Assembly (NCBI RefSeq): GCF_026340305.1
Contig: NZ_JAPEPI010000003.1
Coordinates: 434,001-498,000 of the forward strand
Source of the DNA: Streptomyces sp. NBC_01381
GTDB lineage: Bacteria > Actinomycetota > Actinomycetes > Streptomycetales > Streptomycetaceae
Direction: 5' to 3'
DNA length: 64,000 nucleotides
The notes under the pieces are model-generated. The model had not been told where the DNA came from and made no database searches. It worked only from the letters and a program-made list of their open reading frames with translations. The position numbers and the translations under genes are program-made. Shown here in pieces: positions 17,345 to 26,525 of the stretch. How positions within the stretch are numbered: the first letter of the stretch is position 1; every line of letters begins with the position of its first letter.

Positions 17345-18015
17345 TCAGGATCCTGCTCGCGGACGACCAGCGCCTGGTGCGCGCGGGTTTCCGGTCGATC
17401 CTCGACGACGAGGAGGACCTGAGCGTCGTGGCGGAGGCGGGCGACGGCGACGCCGCGGTCCGGCTCGCCCATGAACACCTCCCGGACGTCGCCCTGATGG
17501 ACGTCCGGATGCCGGTCGCCGACGGCATCGAGGCCACCCGCCGGATCGTCGCGGACCCGGCACTCGCCATGACGCGGGTGGTCATCCTGACCACCTTCGA
17601 CCTTGATGAGTACGTGTACGACGCGCTGCGCGCCGGAGCCAGCGGCTTCCTGCTCAAGGACACCGAACCGGCCGAACTGCTGCACGCCGTAAGGGTGGCG
17701 GCCCGCGGCGACGCGCTCCTGGCCCCGGCGATCACCCGTCGGCTGATCGCGGATCTCGCCATGCGCGCCCCCGCGCCGCCCGATCCGGCGCAACGGCTCG
17801 CCCCGCTGACGAGCCGGGAGCGCGAGGTGCTCGCGCTGGTCGCGGCGGGCCTGTCGAACGACGGCATCGCCGCCGAGCTGACGCTCTCCCCCGCGACGGC
17901 GAAGACCCATGTCAGCCGGATCATGACCAAGCTCGACGCGCGCGACCGGGCGCAGCTGGTGATCATCGCGTACGAGTCGGGGATGCGGCTGCCCGGCTGG
18001 CTCGACCAGCGGTAG
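17341..18015 (+). CDS. LuxR-type response regulator
   Basis: 224 residues. The receiver domain (1-125) has the acidic pair ADDQRLVRAG and the phosphorylation site in LMDVRMPVADG, then the switch residues TTFD and LLKD. The LuxR/NarL helix-turn-helix is at about 157-210 (LTSREREVLALVAAGLSNDG, then AKTHVSRIMTKL). It is the partner of the kinase encoded directly upstream and may control the MMPL transporter gene 123 bases downstream. Confidence 0.93.
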   Translation: MIRILLADDQRLVRAGFRSILDDEEDLSVVAEAGDGDAAVRLAHEHLPDVALMDVRMPVADGIEATRRIVADPALAMTRVVILTTFDLDEYVYDALRAGASGFLLKDTEPAELLHAVRVAARGDALLAPAITRRLIADLAMRAPAPPDPAQRLAPLTSREREVLALVAAGLSNDGIAAELTLSPATAKTHVSRIMTKLDARDRAQLVIIAYESGMRLPGWLDQR

Positions 18016-18138
18016 CGGCCCCGCAACCAGCGGGGTACGGGGTCGGGTCACGCCCACAACTCGTGGGGTAGGCGGTCGTGGTGCGGTGCCCCCGTGAGGG
18101 CGACGATCCGGCGCCTTCCGCTTCCTAGCCTGCTGGAT

Positions 18139-20298
18139 GTGGACACTCTCACCGCCCCTACTGGTCTTCCTCCCCGCCGCGCCGGCCTGTTCGAGCGCCT
18201 GGCCGCCTTCTCGCACCGCCACAGATGGCGGGCCCTGTCGCTGTGGGTCGCCGCGGTCATCGGGGTCACCGCCGTAGCGGGCCTGGTGGGCAGCGACTAT
18301 CACAACGACTTCTCGCTGCCCGGCACCGATTCGCAGTCCGCGCGGACACTCCTGGAGGAGCACGGCGCGGCCCAGGCGGGCGACGTCGTACAGATCGTCC
18401 TCAAGGACGGCTCGGGGGTCGAAGGGGCCCGCGACCGCGTCGAGCCGATGCTCGACGAGGTCGCGGGCCTGCCGGGCGTCACCGACGTGCGCAGTCCCTA
18501 CGAGGACCGGGCGGCCGTCTCCGAGGACGGCACGATCGCGTACGCGACGGTCACGCTCGACGGCACATCGCGCGAGGTGGCGAAAGAGGACGTACGCAAG
18601 GTCATCGACACCGCCGAGTCCGTCGCGGGGGACGGACTTGAGGCATCGGTGGGCGGTGACGCGGTCCGTGAGGCGGAGGAGGGCGGCGGGGGTCCGGCCG
18701 AGGGCGCGGGCATCCTGGGCGCCCTGGTCATCCTCGTCTTCCTCTTCGGGTCGCTCGTCGCGGCGAGCCTGCCGGTGGTGACCGCGCTGTTCGCCGTCGG
18801 GGGTTCGATCGGCCTCATCGCGCTGGCCTCGCACCTGGCGAACGTCGCGGACTTCACGCCGCCGATCATGATGCTGGTCGGGCTAGGTGTCGGCATCGAC
18901 TACGCGCTGCTGATCTTCTCCCGCTACCGGGGCGAACTGCTCAAGGGCGTCACCCCGGAACAGGCCACGCGCACGGCCCTGGACGCGGCGGGCCGCACCG
19001 TCTTCTTCGCGGGCTGCACGGTCATCATCGCGCTGATGGGCCTGGTCGCCCTCGGGATCGGTTCGCTGCAGGGCGTCGCGCTCGCGGTCGCGCTGACCGT
19101 CCTGGTCACGATGCTCGCCTCGCTCACGCTGCTGCCCGCGCTCCTCGGTGTCTTCGGCAAGCGCATCCACCGGCACGTCATGGAGCGTGCGGCCAAGCGT
19201 GAGCGGCGCAACAGGCCGCCGGAGGGGGCTCGTTGGCGGCGCTGGGCCGAGCGGGTGCAGCGCCGTCCGTGGGCCGCGCTGCTGCTGTCCGTCGTGGCGC
19301 TCGGCGCGCTCGCCGCGCCGGCCTCCGGTCTGCGCCTCGGCTTCGCGGACGCGGGCAACGACGCGGAGTCGACGACGAGCCGCCAGGCCTACGACCTGCT
19401 CGCGGAGGGCTTCGGGCCCGGCTTCAACGGCCCGCTGGTGATCGTCGCCGACGGCGGCGGCCGGCCCGCCGCGGAGCGGCTCCAGAACGCCCTCGCCGAG
19501 ACGCCTGGCATCGCCGCCGCGAGCCCGCCCATCCCGGCCGAGGACAGCTCGGTCGCCACGGTCATGGCCTTCCCGGACAGCGCACCGCAGGCGGAGGCGA
19601 CCTCGGACCTGGTGGCCGCTCTGCGGGGTGACGTACTGCCCGCCCTTGAGCGGGAGACCGGCGCGGAGTTCCTGGTCGGCGGATCGACCGCCGCCACGGA
19701 GGACTTCGCGCACACGGTCGCCGACCGCATGCCGCTGTTCGTCGCGATCGTGGTCGGCCTCTCGGCCCTGCTCCTGTTGCTGGTCTTCCGGTCCGTGCTG
19801 ATCCCCCTCAAGGCCGCGCTGCTCAACCTCGTCAGCATCGGAGCGGCACTCGGCGTGATCACACTCGTCTTCCAGCACGGCTGGTTCGGCGTCGAGCCGG
19901 GCCCGATCGAGGCCTTCATCCCCGTCATGATCTTCGCGATCGTCTTCGGGCTCTCGATGGACTACGAGGTGTTCCTGCTGTCCCGCATCCACGAGGAGTG
20001 GGAGCGCACCAAGAACCCGGAGGCCGCGGTCCGTGAGGGCCTGGCCGCCACCGGCAAGGTGATCACGGCGGCCGCGGCCATCATGATCGTGGTCTTCGCC
20101 GCGTTCATCCTCAGCCCCGACCGGATGCTGCAGCAGTTCGGCCTTGGCCTCGCCGTGGCGATCCTGCTCGACGCCCTGGTGATCCGCTGCCTGATCGTCC
20201 CGGCGGCGATGCAGCTGCTCGGCCGCCGGGCGTGGTGGCTGCCGGCTTGGCTGCGCACGCTGCTTCCGAAGATGGAGCTGGAGCGCCGCGCGACGTAA
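18139..20298 (+). CDS. MMPL family (RND-type) transporter
   Basis: 719 residues if translation starts at GTG 18139 (an upstream GTG at 18094 is open too; neither has a good ribosome-binding site, so a leaderless message is possible). There are two repeats, each with one N-terminal membrane helix, a large outer domain and a five-helix bundle. LVGLGVGIDYALLIFSRYRG in the first repeat and VFGLSMDYEVFLLSRIHEEW in the second are the MMPL proton-relay motifs. Members export lipids, siderophores or antibiotics. The adjacent two-component system is a likely regulator. Confidence 0.92.
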   Translation: MDTLTAPTGLPPRRAGLFERLAAFSHRHRWRALSLWVAAVIGVTAVAGLVGSDYHNDFSLPGTDSQSARTLLEEHGAAQAGDVVQIVLKDGSGVEGARDRVEPMLDEVAGLPGVTDVRSPYEDRAAVSEDGTIAYATVTLDGTSREVAKEDVRKVIDTAESVAGDGLEASVGGDAVREAEEGGGGPAEGAGILGALVILVFLFGSLVAASLPVVTALFAVGGSIGLIALASHLANVADFTPPIMMLVGLGVGIDYALLIFSRYRGELLKGVTPEQATRTALDAAGRTVFFAGCTVIIALMGLVALGIGSLQGVALAVALTVLVTMLASLTLLPALLGVFGKRIHRHVMERAAKRERRNRPPEGARWRRWAERVQRRPWAALLLSVVALGALAAPASGLRLGFADAGNDAESTTSRQAYDLLAEGFGPGFNGPLVIVADGGGRPAAERLQNALAETPGIAAASPPIPAEDSSVATVMAFPDSAPQAEATSDLVAALRGDVLPALERETGAEFLVGGSTAATEDFAHTVADRMPLFVAIVVGLSALLLLLVFRSVLIPLKAALLNLVSIGAALGVITLVFQHGWFGVEPGPIEAFIPVMIFAIVFGLSMDYEVFLLSRIHEEWERTKNPEAAVREGLAATGKVITAAAAIMIVVFAAFILSPDRMLQQFGLGLAVAILLDALVIRCLIVPAAMQLLGRRAWWLPAWLRTLLPKMELERRAT

Positions 20299-20338
20299 TG
20301 GGGTTGCCGTGCCCCGCGGCCGCTGATGGAGTGACCGG

Positions 20339-21157
20339 ATGGATCACGAAGCGGTGCTCGCGGAGTACGACCGGCAGATCAGGCGCGAGGCGCGCAGCGA
20401 CAGCCCCGGCGCGCGGGTCGAGCGAGTCGGGGCCGTCGTCCGGCAGACGGGCGCGGCACACGACTGGAACGGCATCCACTGGGCGGACGTCGACGCGGCC
20501 ACGGCGGACGCCACGATCGCCGAGCAGGTGCGGTACTACACCGCTCTCGGGCGCGAGTTCGAGTGGAAGCTGCACTCCCACGACCGCCCCGCCGACCTCG
20601 CCGACCGGCTGCGGGCGGCCGGCTTCGTACCCGAACCGCCGGAGACGGTGATGGTCGCCGAGGCCGCGGCACTGCCCATGGAGCCCGAACTCCCGGAGGG
20701 CGTACGCCTGCTCCCGGTGACGGACGCGGCCGGCGTCCGGCTGATGGCGGACGCCCACAAGGTGGCCTTCGGCGAGGACAGCTCGGGACTCGGCGAGCGC
20801 CTCGCCAAGCGGGTCCTCACCCAGCTGACCGAGACCCCGGACACCATCGTCGCCGTCGTCGCCATGGCGGGCGACGAGCCGGTGAGCTCCGCACGGATGG
20901 AGTTCCACCCCGGCACCGACTTCGCAGGACTGTGGGGCGGCGGCACCGCACCGCACTGGCGCGGCAAGGGCATCTACCGCGCCCTGACCGCCCACCGCAC
21001 CCGCATCGCCGCCGAACGCGGCTACCGCTACCTCCAGGTGGACGCCTCCGACGACAGCCGCCCGATCCTCCAGCGCCTGGGATTCGCGCCGCTGAGCGTG
21101 ACGACGCCGTACGTGTACGACGGTGGCGCTGCGCCCGCCGGCGGAGAGACGAGGTAA
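20339..21157 (+). CDS. GNAT family N-acetyltransferase
   Basis: 272 residues with a GGAG site just upstream. The C-terminal GNAT domain (about 120-265) has the acetyl-CoA loop TAPHWRGKGIYRALTAHRTR followed by YRYLQVDASDDSRPILQRLG. The N-terminal 120 residues (EFEWKLHSHDRPADLADRLR) look like a degenerate second GNAT half, as in tandem-GNAT proteins. The acceptor substrate is unknown. Confidence 0.87.
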   Translation: MDHEAVLAEYDRQIRREARSDSPGARVERVGAVVRQTGAAHDWNGIHWADVDAATADATIAEQVRYYTALGREFEWKLHSHDRPADLADRLRAAGFVPEPPETVMVAEAAALPMEPELPEGVRLLPVTDAAGVRLMADAHKVAFGEDSSGLGERLAKRVLTQLTETPDTIVAVVAMAGDEPVSSARMEFHPGTDFAGLWGGGTAPHWRGKGIYRALTAHRTRIAAERGYRYLQVDASDDSRPILQRLGFAPLSVTTPYVYDGGAAPAGGETR

Positions 21158-21169
21158 GCCTCATCGGCA

Positions 21170-21205
21170 GCAGGGTCCGGTGCCGTCTCCGGCGCCGGAC
21201 CCTGC
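21170..21205. terminator. Bidirectional hairpin terminator
   Basis: GCAGGGTCCGG (21170-21180) pairs perfectly over 11 bases with CCGGACCCTGC (21195-21205); the loop contains an inner GCCG/CGGC stem. It sits between the convergent acetyltransferase and secreted-protein genes. A T run is missing, as is common in Streptomyces. Confidence 0.7.
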
Positions 21206-21234
21206 GGTTCACCTCATCCGCTGCGCGCCGAGGA

Positions 21235-21516
21235 TCAGATCACGGGCCCGCAATCGCTCGGGATCCAGCCCTTCGTGCCCCGGTAGTCGATGTACGACCA
21301 GCGGTTGTCACTGCCCCGCGTGCACACCGTGTACTGCTGCCCGCGCTCCAAGTAACAGCCGGCGAACTTGCCCTTGAGCGGGCACGACTCGCTCATCAGC
21401 ACGCCCGTGGGCGCCGCCTCCGGTGCTGCCGCACCGGCCGATGTCACTCCTGCCGCGAATGCCGCCCCCGTCATCGCCACCACGCCGAGCAGGGAAGTCA
21501 ACTTCCGCACAGACAC
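21235..21516 (-). CDS. Small secreted SH3-like protein
   Basis: 93 residues. A Sec signal peptide (MSVRKLTSLLGVVAMTGAAF, cleavage likely after AGA near residue 29) is followed by a mature part of about 64 residues with four cysteines: ESCPLKGKFAGCYLERGQ, TVCTRGSDNRWSYIDYRGTK, GWIPSDCGPVI. The turn GTKGWIPSDCG resembles bacterial SH3 domains of extracellular Streptomyces proteins. Four Cys fit two disulfide bonds. The function is unknown. Confidence 0.75.
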   Translation of the reverse strand: MSVRKLTSLLGVVAMTGAAFAAGVTSAGAAAPEAAPTGVLMSESCPLKGKFAGCYLERGQQYTVCTRGSDNRWSYIDYRGTKGWIPSDCGPVI

Positions 21517-21603
21517 ACCCCGTTCACTCGATGCGGGCGCCTGCTGCGCCCGCCTTCGGAGCCGGCCTAACCTCGAAGATCAAACACGCGGCCGCCTGCA
21601 GTG

Positions 21604-22830
21604 CTAGCGGATCGGCATCCCCGACAACGTACGGGCAATCACCAGGCGCTGGATCTCGCTCGTGCCCTCGAAGATCGTGTAGATCGCGGCGTCGCGGTGC
21701 ATGCGCTCCACCGGGTACTCGCGCGTGAAGCCGTTGCCGCCGAGGATCTGCACCGCCTGTGCGGTGACCTTCTTGGCGACCTCGCTCGCATACAGCTTGG
21801 ACATGGAGCCCTCGGCCGACTCGAACTTCTTGCCGGTGCTCGCCATCCACGAGGCACGCCAGACGAGCAGACGGGCCGCGTCGATCTGCGTACGCATGTC
21901 GGCGAGCTGGAAGGCGATGCCCTGGTTGTCGATGATCGGGCGACCGAACTGCGTACGCGTCTTGGCGTACTCCAGGGCCTCCTCGTAAGCAGCACGGGCC
22001 GTGCCCACGGCCATGGCGCCGACCGCCGGGCGCGAGGCCTCGAAGGTGGCCATCGCCGCGTTCTTGACGCGCTCGCCGCCCGACTTCGCGCGCTCCCGGG
22101 CGCGGGCCAGGCGCTCGTCCAGCTTCTCCTTGCCGCCGAGCAGGCAGTGCCCGGGGATCCGTACGTCCTCCAGGACGACCTCGGCGGTGTGCGAGGCGCG
22201 GATGCCGTGCTTCTTGAACTTCTGGCCCTGGGAGAGGCCGGGGGTGTTCGGCGGGACGATGAAGGAGGCGTGCCCCTTCGAGCCGAGCTCGGCGTCGACG
22301 ACGGCCACGACGACGTGGACGTTGGCTATGCCGCCGTTGGTCGCCCAGGTCTTGGTGCCGTTGAGGACCCACTCGTCCTTGGCCGCGTCGTAGACCGCGC
22401 GGGTGCGCATCGCCGCCACGTCCGACCCGGCGTCGGGCTCGGAGGAGCAGAAGGCGGCCACCTTCACGTCGTTCACGTCGCCGTACATCTGCGGGATCCA
22501 GGTCCCGATCTGCTCCTCGGTGCCGTTGGCGAGCACGCCGACGGCGGCCAGGCCCGTGCCCATGATGGACAGGCCGATGCCCGCGTCGCCCCAGAAGATC
22601 TCCTCGGTCGCCATCGGGATGCCGAGGCCCGTGGGGTCGAAGAACTGCTGGGCGTAGAAGTCCAGGGAGTAAATTCCCAGCTTCGAGGCCTCCTGGATGA
22701 TGGGCCAGGGCGTCTCCTCGCGCTCGTCCCACTCGGCGGCCGCGGGGCGCATCACATCAGCGGCGAAACCGTGGAGCCAGTCCCGGACCTCCTTCTGTTC
22801 GTCGTTGAGCTCCATGGTGAACTCGGCCAT
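21604..22830 (-). CDS. Acyl-CoA dehydrogenase
   Basis: 408 residues from the ATG at 22830, preceded by TGGAGGGG. Features of the family are AFCSSEPDAGSDVAAMRTRA and TKTWATNGGIANVHVVVAVV (FAD/substrate loops), TQFGRPIIDNQGIAFQLADM, ILGGNGFTREYPVERMHRDA and near-terminal IFEGTSEIQRLVIART, whose Glu (EGT) is in the position of the catalytic base. It oxidises an acyl-CoA to the enoyl-CoA. It diverges from the TetR gene at 22998 across a region with two palindromes. Confidence 0.93.
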   Translation of the reverse strand: MAEFTMELNDEQKEVRDWLHGFAADVMRPAAAEWDEREETPWPIIQEASKLGIYSLDFYAQQFFDPTGLGIPMATEEIFWGDAGIGLSIMGTGLAAVGVLANGTEEQIGTWIPQMYGDVNDVKVAAFCSSEPDAGSDVAAMRTRAVYDAAKDEWVLNGTKTWATNGGIANVHVVVAVVDAELGSKGHASFIVPPNTPGLSQGQKFKKHGIRASHTAEVVLEDVRIPGHCLLGGKEKLDERLARARERAKSGGERVKNAAMATFEASRPAVGAMAVGTARAAYEEALEYAKTRTQFGRPIIDNQGIAFQLADMRTQIDAARLLVWRASWMASTGKKFESAEGSMSKLYASEVAKKVTAQAVQILGGNGFTREYPVERMHRDAAIYTIFEGTSEIQRLVIARTLSGMPIR

Positions 22831-22860
22831 GACCCCTCCAGGACCTGCGATCAAGACAAG

Positions 22861-22900
22861 CGTTACTTGCGGTAACGGGAGTCTGTTACCGGCCGGTAGC
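22861..22900. promoter_or_regulatory. Paired palindromes, probable TetR operator
   Basis: CGTTACTTGCGGTAACG (22861-22877) is an inverted repeat of six bases around TTGCG, and GTTACCGGCCGGTAGC (22885-22900) is palindromic except at one pair. Both share GTTAC half-sites. They lie 31 bases before the dehydrogenase start and about 100 bases before the divergent TetR gene, so they fit an operator controlling both. Confidence 0.65.
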
Positions 22901-22997
22901 CGCTGTCAACTCCCGGCCGCCCGTTCGATCGGCACATCCTGTGGGGTGTTACGTTGCGCGTGCGTCACGCAATCGCACGGGCGGGGAGAGAAACGCT

Positions 22998-23645
22998 ATG
23001 GAGACCACCACACAGCAGACCGAGCAGCAGCGGTCTGCCGAGCGCCGGCGGCGCGAGTTGCTGGAGGCCGCCGACCGGGTGGTGCTGCGCGACGGTCCCG
23101 GTGCCTCGATGAACGCCATCGCCGCCGAGGCGGGCATCACCAAGCCGATCCTGTACCGCCACTTCGGCGACAAGGGCGGCCTGTACGCCGCGCTCGCCAA
23201 GCGGCACACCGACGCGCTCCTCGGCTCGCTGCGCGCCGCCCTGGACGCCCCGGCCGAGCGCAGGGAGCGGGTCGAGCAGACGCTCGACACCTACCTCGCG
23301 GCGATCGAGGCCCGCCCGCAGGTGTACCGGTTCCTGATGCATCCGTCGGACGGCGCCACCTCCGGCGAGCAGGGTTTCGACGTGGGCCTGCACTCCGCCC
23401 CGGTGCTGCGCCGCATGGGCGAGGAACTCGCGCAGGTCATCGAGGAGCGGATCGACCTCGGTCCTGGCAGCGCACAGCTCGCCCGCGTGTGGGGGCACGG
23501 CATCGTCGGCATGATGCACGCCGCCGGCGACTGGTGGCTCGGCGAACGGCCGTGCTCGCGCGCCGAGTTGGTCAGCAGCCTGGCCGATCTGCTGTGGGGC
23601 CGGCTCGCGGCGGCAGCCGACCGCGTCGGCGGCCCCGGCTTCTGA
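22998..23645 (+). CDS. TetR family regulator
   Basis: 215 residues from the ATG at 22998 (GGGGAGAG upstream). The DNA-binding domain is at about 15-62: RRRELLEAADRVVLRDGPGA, then AAEAGITKPILYRHFGDKGG. The C-terminal part contains VYRFLMHPSDGATSGEQGF and GHGIVGMMHAAGDWWLGERP, typical of Streptomyces TetR proteins placed next to lipid catabolism genes. It probably represses the divergent acyl-CoA dehydrogenase with an acyl-CoA as effector; that is inference from position. Confidence 0.9.
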   Translation: METTTQQTEQQRSAERRRRELLEAADRVVLRDGPGASMNAIAAEAGITKPILYRHFGDKGGLYAALAKRHTDALLGSLRAALDAPAERRERVEQTLDTYLAAIEARPQVYRFLMHPSDGATSGEQGFDVGLHSAPVLRRMGEELAQVIEERIDLGPGSAQLARVWGHGIVGMMHAAGDWWLGERPCSRAELVSSLADLLWGRLAAAADRVGGPGF

Positions 23646-23664
23646 GCGGGCCCCGGGGCGGGGT

Positions 23665-24204
23665 TCAGCCGCTCCAGGACGCCTTGGCGGCGGCCCGCAG
23701 CACCCTGCGCCGCCGCCAGCCGGTGACGTGGTCGGTGTAGACGCCGCCCTCCAGGTGGTCGCACTCGTGCTGCAGGCAGCGCGCGAACCAGCCGGTGCCG
23801 TGCACCCGCACCGGCTCCCCCAGCCGGTCGAAGCCCTCCACCACGGCGTGGTCGAAGCGCGGCGTGCCCGCCTCGAGACCCGGCAGCGACAGACAGCCCT
23901 CGGGCCCGCGCACAGTGACGCCGTCCGCTTCCACCAGGCGCGGATTCACCACGTACCCAAGATGGCGCACGTCCTCGTCGTCCGGGCAGTCGTACACGAA
24001 GACCCGCTGGTTCACGCCGATCTGGTTGGCGGCGAGGCCCACGCCCTGGGCGGCGTACATCGTGGCGTACATGTCCTCGATGAGGCGGGCCAGTTCGGGG
24101 CCGAAGTCGGTGACCTCCTCGCAGGGGTTGTGCAGCACGGGGTCACCGAGCAGGGTCAGGGGTCGTACGCGCCCAGAGGCGCCCGGGATCGAGCCGTGTC
24201 GCAT
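23665..24204 (-). CDS. def: Peptide deformylase
   Basis: 179 residues from the ATG at 24204. All three motifs are present: GVGLAANQIG (residues 54-63), EGCLSLPG with the metal ligand Cys104, and QHECDHLEG with ligands His146 and His150 and catalytic Glu147. It removes the formyl group from nascent proteins. Streptomyces genomes usually have several deformylases; this one ends in an Arg-rich tail (GWRRRRVLRAAAK). Confidence 0.94.
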   Translation of the reverse strand: MRHGSIPGASGRVRPLTLLGDPVLHNPCEEVTDFGPELARLIEDMYATMYAAQGVGLAANQIGVNQRVFVYDCPDDEDVRHLGYVVNPRLVEADGVTVRGPEGCLSLPGLEAGTPRFDHAVVEGFDRLGEPVRVHGTGWFARCLQHECDHLEGGVYTDHVTGWRRRRVLRAAAKASWSG

Positions 24205-24346
24205 GGCCGCAAGGGTACGGTCCTTGGATAGCCCCGGGGCCGGGGTGGTGCCGCGGTTCGGGCTTGCGAGTGGATCTCGATAGGCTGAGGTCCATCGCGT
24301 TGCCGGGGGCAGACGCGGCGCCGTACGCAAGGAGGATCCAGAACTG

Positions 24347-25585
24347 ATGGCAGGCAACACGGACCCGCTGTCGCCGCGGGCCAAGCTGGCCGTGACGGCA
24401 GGCAAGGCCGCCGCGGCCGTTTCGCGCGCGGCGGGCCGCGGCAGCGGATCGGTGATCGGCGGCCGCGTGTCACTCAAGCTCGACCCCGACCTGCTCGGGC
24501 GACTGGCCACGCACCTGGACGTGGTGCTCGTCTCCGCCACGAACGGCAAGACGACCACGACCCGGCTGCTCGCGGAGGCGCTGCGCGCCGCAGGGCCCGT
24601 GGTGTCGAACGCGCTGGGCGCGAACATGCCGGCCGGCATCACCTCGGCCCTCGCGGGCGGCTCGGACGCCAAGTTCGGCGTGATCGAGGTCGACGAGAAG
24701 TACCTCGCCGGTGTCGCCCGTGACGTGGAGCCGAAGGCGATCGCGCTGCTCAACCTCTCGCGCGACCAGCTGGACCGCGCCGCCGAGACCCGCATGATGG
24801 CCGAGAACTGGCGTGAGGGCCTCGCGGGCTCCAAGGCCGTCGTGATCGCCAACGCGGACGACCCGCTGGTCGTCTGGGCCGCGTCCTCGTCCCCGAACGT
24901 GGTGTGGGTGGCCGCGGGCCAGGAGTGGAAGGACGACGCCTGGTCCTGCCCCTCCTGCGGCGGCGTGATGCAGCGCCCCGGCGACGACTGGTTCTGCGGC
25001 GAGTGCGGATTCCGCCGCCCCGCGCCCAGCTGGGTGCTCTCCGGCGACCACGTCCTCGACCCGCACGGCTCGGCCTGGCCGATCCATCTGCAGCTGCCGG
25101 GCCGGGCGAACAAGGCCAACGCGACCACGTCGGCCGCCGTCGCCGCCGTCTTCGGCGTGCCGCCGCAGGTCGCCCTGGAGCGCATGTACCAGGTCCAGGC
25201 CGTCGCGGGACGCTATGACGTCGTGCAGTTCCAGGGCCGCGATCTGCGTCTGCTGCTCGCGAAGAACCCGGCCGGCTGGCTCGAAACGTTTTCTCTCATC
25301 GACCCGCCGCCGACCCCCGTCGTGCTCTCCGTCAACGCCCGCGGCGCCGACGGCACCGACACCTCCTGGCTGTGGGACGTCGACTACACGCGTCTGGCCG
25401 GACACCCGATCTTCGTGCTCGGCGACCGCAAGCTGGACCTGGCCGTGCGTCTTGAGGTCGCGGGCCTGGACTTCCGGGTGTGCGAGTCCCTCGACGAGGC
25501 CGTGCAGCTGGCGCCGCCCGGACGGATCGAGACGATCGCGAACTACACCGCGTTCCAGGACCTGCGCCGCCGCGTCGGCAACTGA
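24347..25585 (+). CDS. murT: Lipid II isoglutaminyl synthase, Mur ligase subunit
   Basis: 412 residues. The ATP-binding loop ATNGKTTTT is at residues 64-72 of a Mur ligase domain. A zinc ribbon follows with Cys201, Cys204, Cys217 and Cys220 (SCPSCGGVM and WFCGECGF), a hallmark of MurT. The C-terminal domain (DUF1727) holds LLLAKNPAGWLE and VLSVNARGADGTDTSWLWDV. MurT phosphorylates the D-glutamate carboxylate of lipid II and receives ammonia from GatD, encoded 34 bases downstream. The product is D-isoglutamine in peptidoglycan. Confidence 0.95.
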   Translation: MAGNTDPLSPRAKLAVTAGKAAAAVSRAAGRGSGSVIGGRVSLKLDPDLLGRLATHLDVVLVSATNGKTTTTRLLAEALRAAGPVVSNALGANMPAGITSALAGGSDAKFGVIEVDEKYLAGVARDVEPKAIALLNLSRDQLDRAAETRMMAENWREGLAGSKAVVIANADDPLVVWAASSSPNVVWVAAGQEWKDDAWSCPSCGGVMQRPGDDWFCGECGFRRPAPSWVLSGDHVLDPHGSAWPIHLQLPGRANKANATTSAAVAAVFGVPPQVALERMYQVQAVAGRYDVVQFQGRDLRLLLAKNPAGWLETFSLIDPPPTPVVLSVNARGADGTDTSWLWDVDYTRLAGHPIFVLGDRKLDLAVRLEVAGLDFRVCESLDEAVQLAPPGRIETIANYTAFQDLRRRVGN

Positions 25586-25619
25586 CCCCACCGGACCCTC
25601 TAGACCCTCGTAGGGACGA

Positions 25620-26354
25620 ATGAGCATGAGCGACAACAGCCTGCGGCTGGTGTGGGTCTACCCCGACCTGCTGAGCACGTACGGAGACCAGGGCAACGCC
25701 CTGGTCGTGGAGCGCCGCGCCCACCAACGCGGCCTCCAGGTCGAGCGCTACGACGTGCGCAGCGACCAGCCGGTGCCCACCTCCGGCGACATCTACCTGA
25801 TCGGCGGCGGCGAGGACCGTCCGCAGCGCCTGGCCGCCGAGCGGCTGCGGCGCGACGGCGGTCTGCAGCGCGCGGTCGGCAACGGCGCGATCGTCTTCTC
25901 GGTGTGCGCGGGCTACCAGATCCTGGGCCAGGAGTTCATCAACGACCTGGGCCAGCGCGAGCCGGGCCTCGGCCTGCTCGACGTGATCTCCACGCGCGGC
26001 GAGGGCGAGCGGTGCGTCGGCGACGTCCTGGGCGACATCGACCCGCAGCTGGGCCTGCCCCCGCTGACCGGCTTCGAGAACCACCAGGGCATCACGCACA
26101 TCGGCCCCTCCGCGCGCCCCTTCGCGCGCGTCACGCTGGGCCGGGGCAACGGCACGGGCGACGGCACCGAGGGCGCGTACAACGGCACGGTCTTCGGCAC
26201 GTACATGCACGGCCCGGTCCTGGCCCGCAACCCGCAGATCGCGGACCTGCTCCTGAAGCTGGCCCTCGATGTGAACGCGCTGCCGCCGACGGACGACCGC
26301 TGGTACGAGGCGCTGCGCGCCGAGCGCGTGGCGGCGGCCCAGCAGCCGGCCTGA
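25620..26354 (+). CDS. gatD: Lipid II isoglutaminyl synthase, glutamine amidotransferase subunit
   Basis: 244 residues; ATG at 25626 is an equally good start. It is a class I, CobB/CobQ-like glutaminase: nucleophile Cys96 in IVFSVCAGYQILGQ, catalytic His197 in GTYMHGPVLARNP and oxyanion region YLIGGGEDRPQ. NHQGITHIG is also conserved in GatD. It supplies ammonia to MurT; the two genes are an operon. Confidence 0.95.
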   Translation: MSMSDNSLRLVWVYPDLLSTYGDQGNALVVERRAHQRGLQVERYDVRSDQPVPTSGDIYLIGGGEDRPQRLAAERLRRDGGLQRAVGNGAIVFSVCAGYQILGQEFINDLGQREPGLGLLDVISTRGEGERCVGDVLGDIDPQLGLPPLTGFENHQGITHIGPSARPFARVTLGRGNGTGDGTEGAYNGTVFGTYMHGPVLARNPQIADLLLKLALDVNALPPTDDRWYEALRAERVAAAQQPA

Positions 26355-26525
26355 ATCAGCCCGCCTGAAGCAGCCCGCCTGAAGCCCTTGCCGCACAAGT
26401 GAGCGGCGGCGTCCAGCAGTCGGACGCCCGGTGCAGCCCCGCCCCCTGCCGCCTATAGGGTGGCGGGGTTCCAGCCGGACGACGTGGTCCGGATTTCGGC
26501 CCACGTTGCAAAGGTTTCCCGGGCT

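Noticed and set aside
24470..25636. Long minus-strand frames opposite murT and gatD
   Set aside because: Plus-strand genes have complete catalytic motifs and normal codon bias; the minus frames only reflect high GC.
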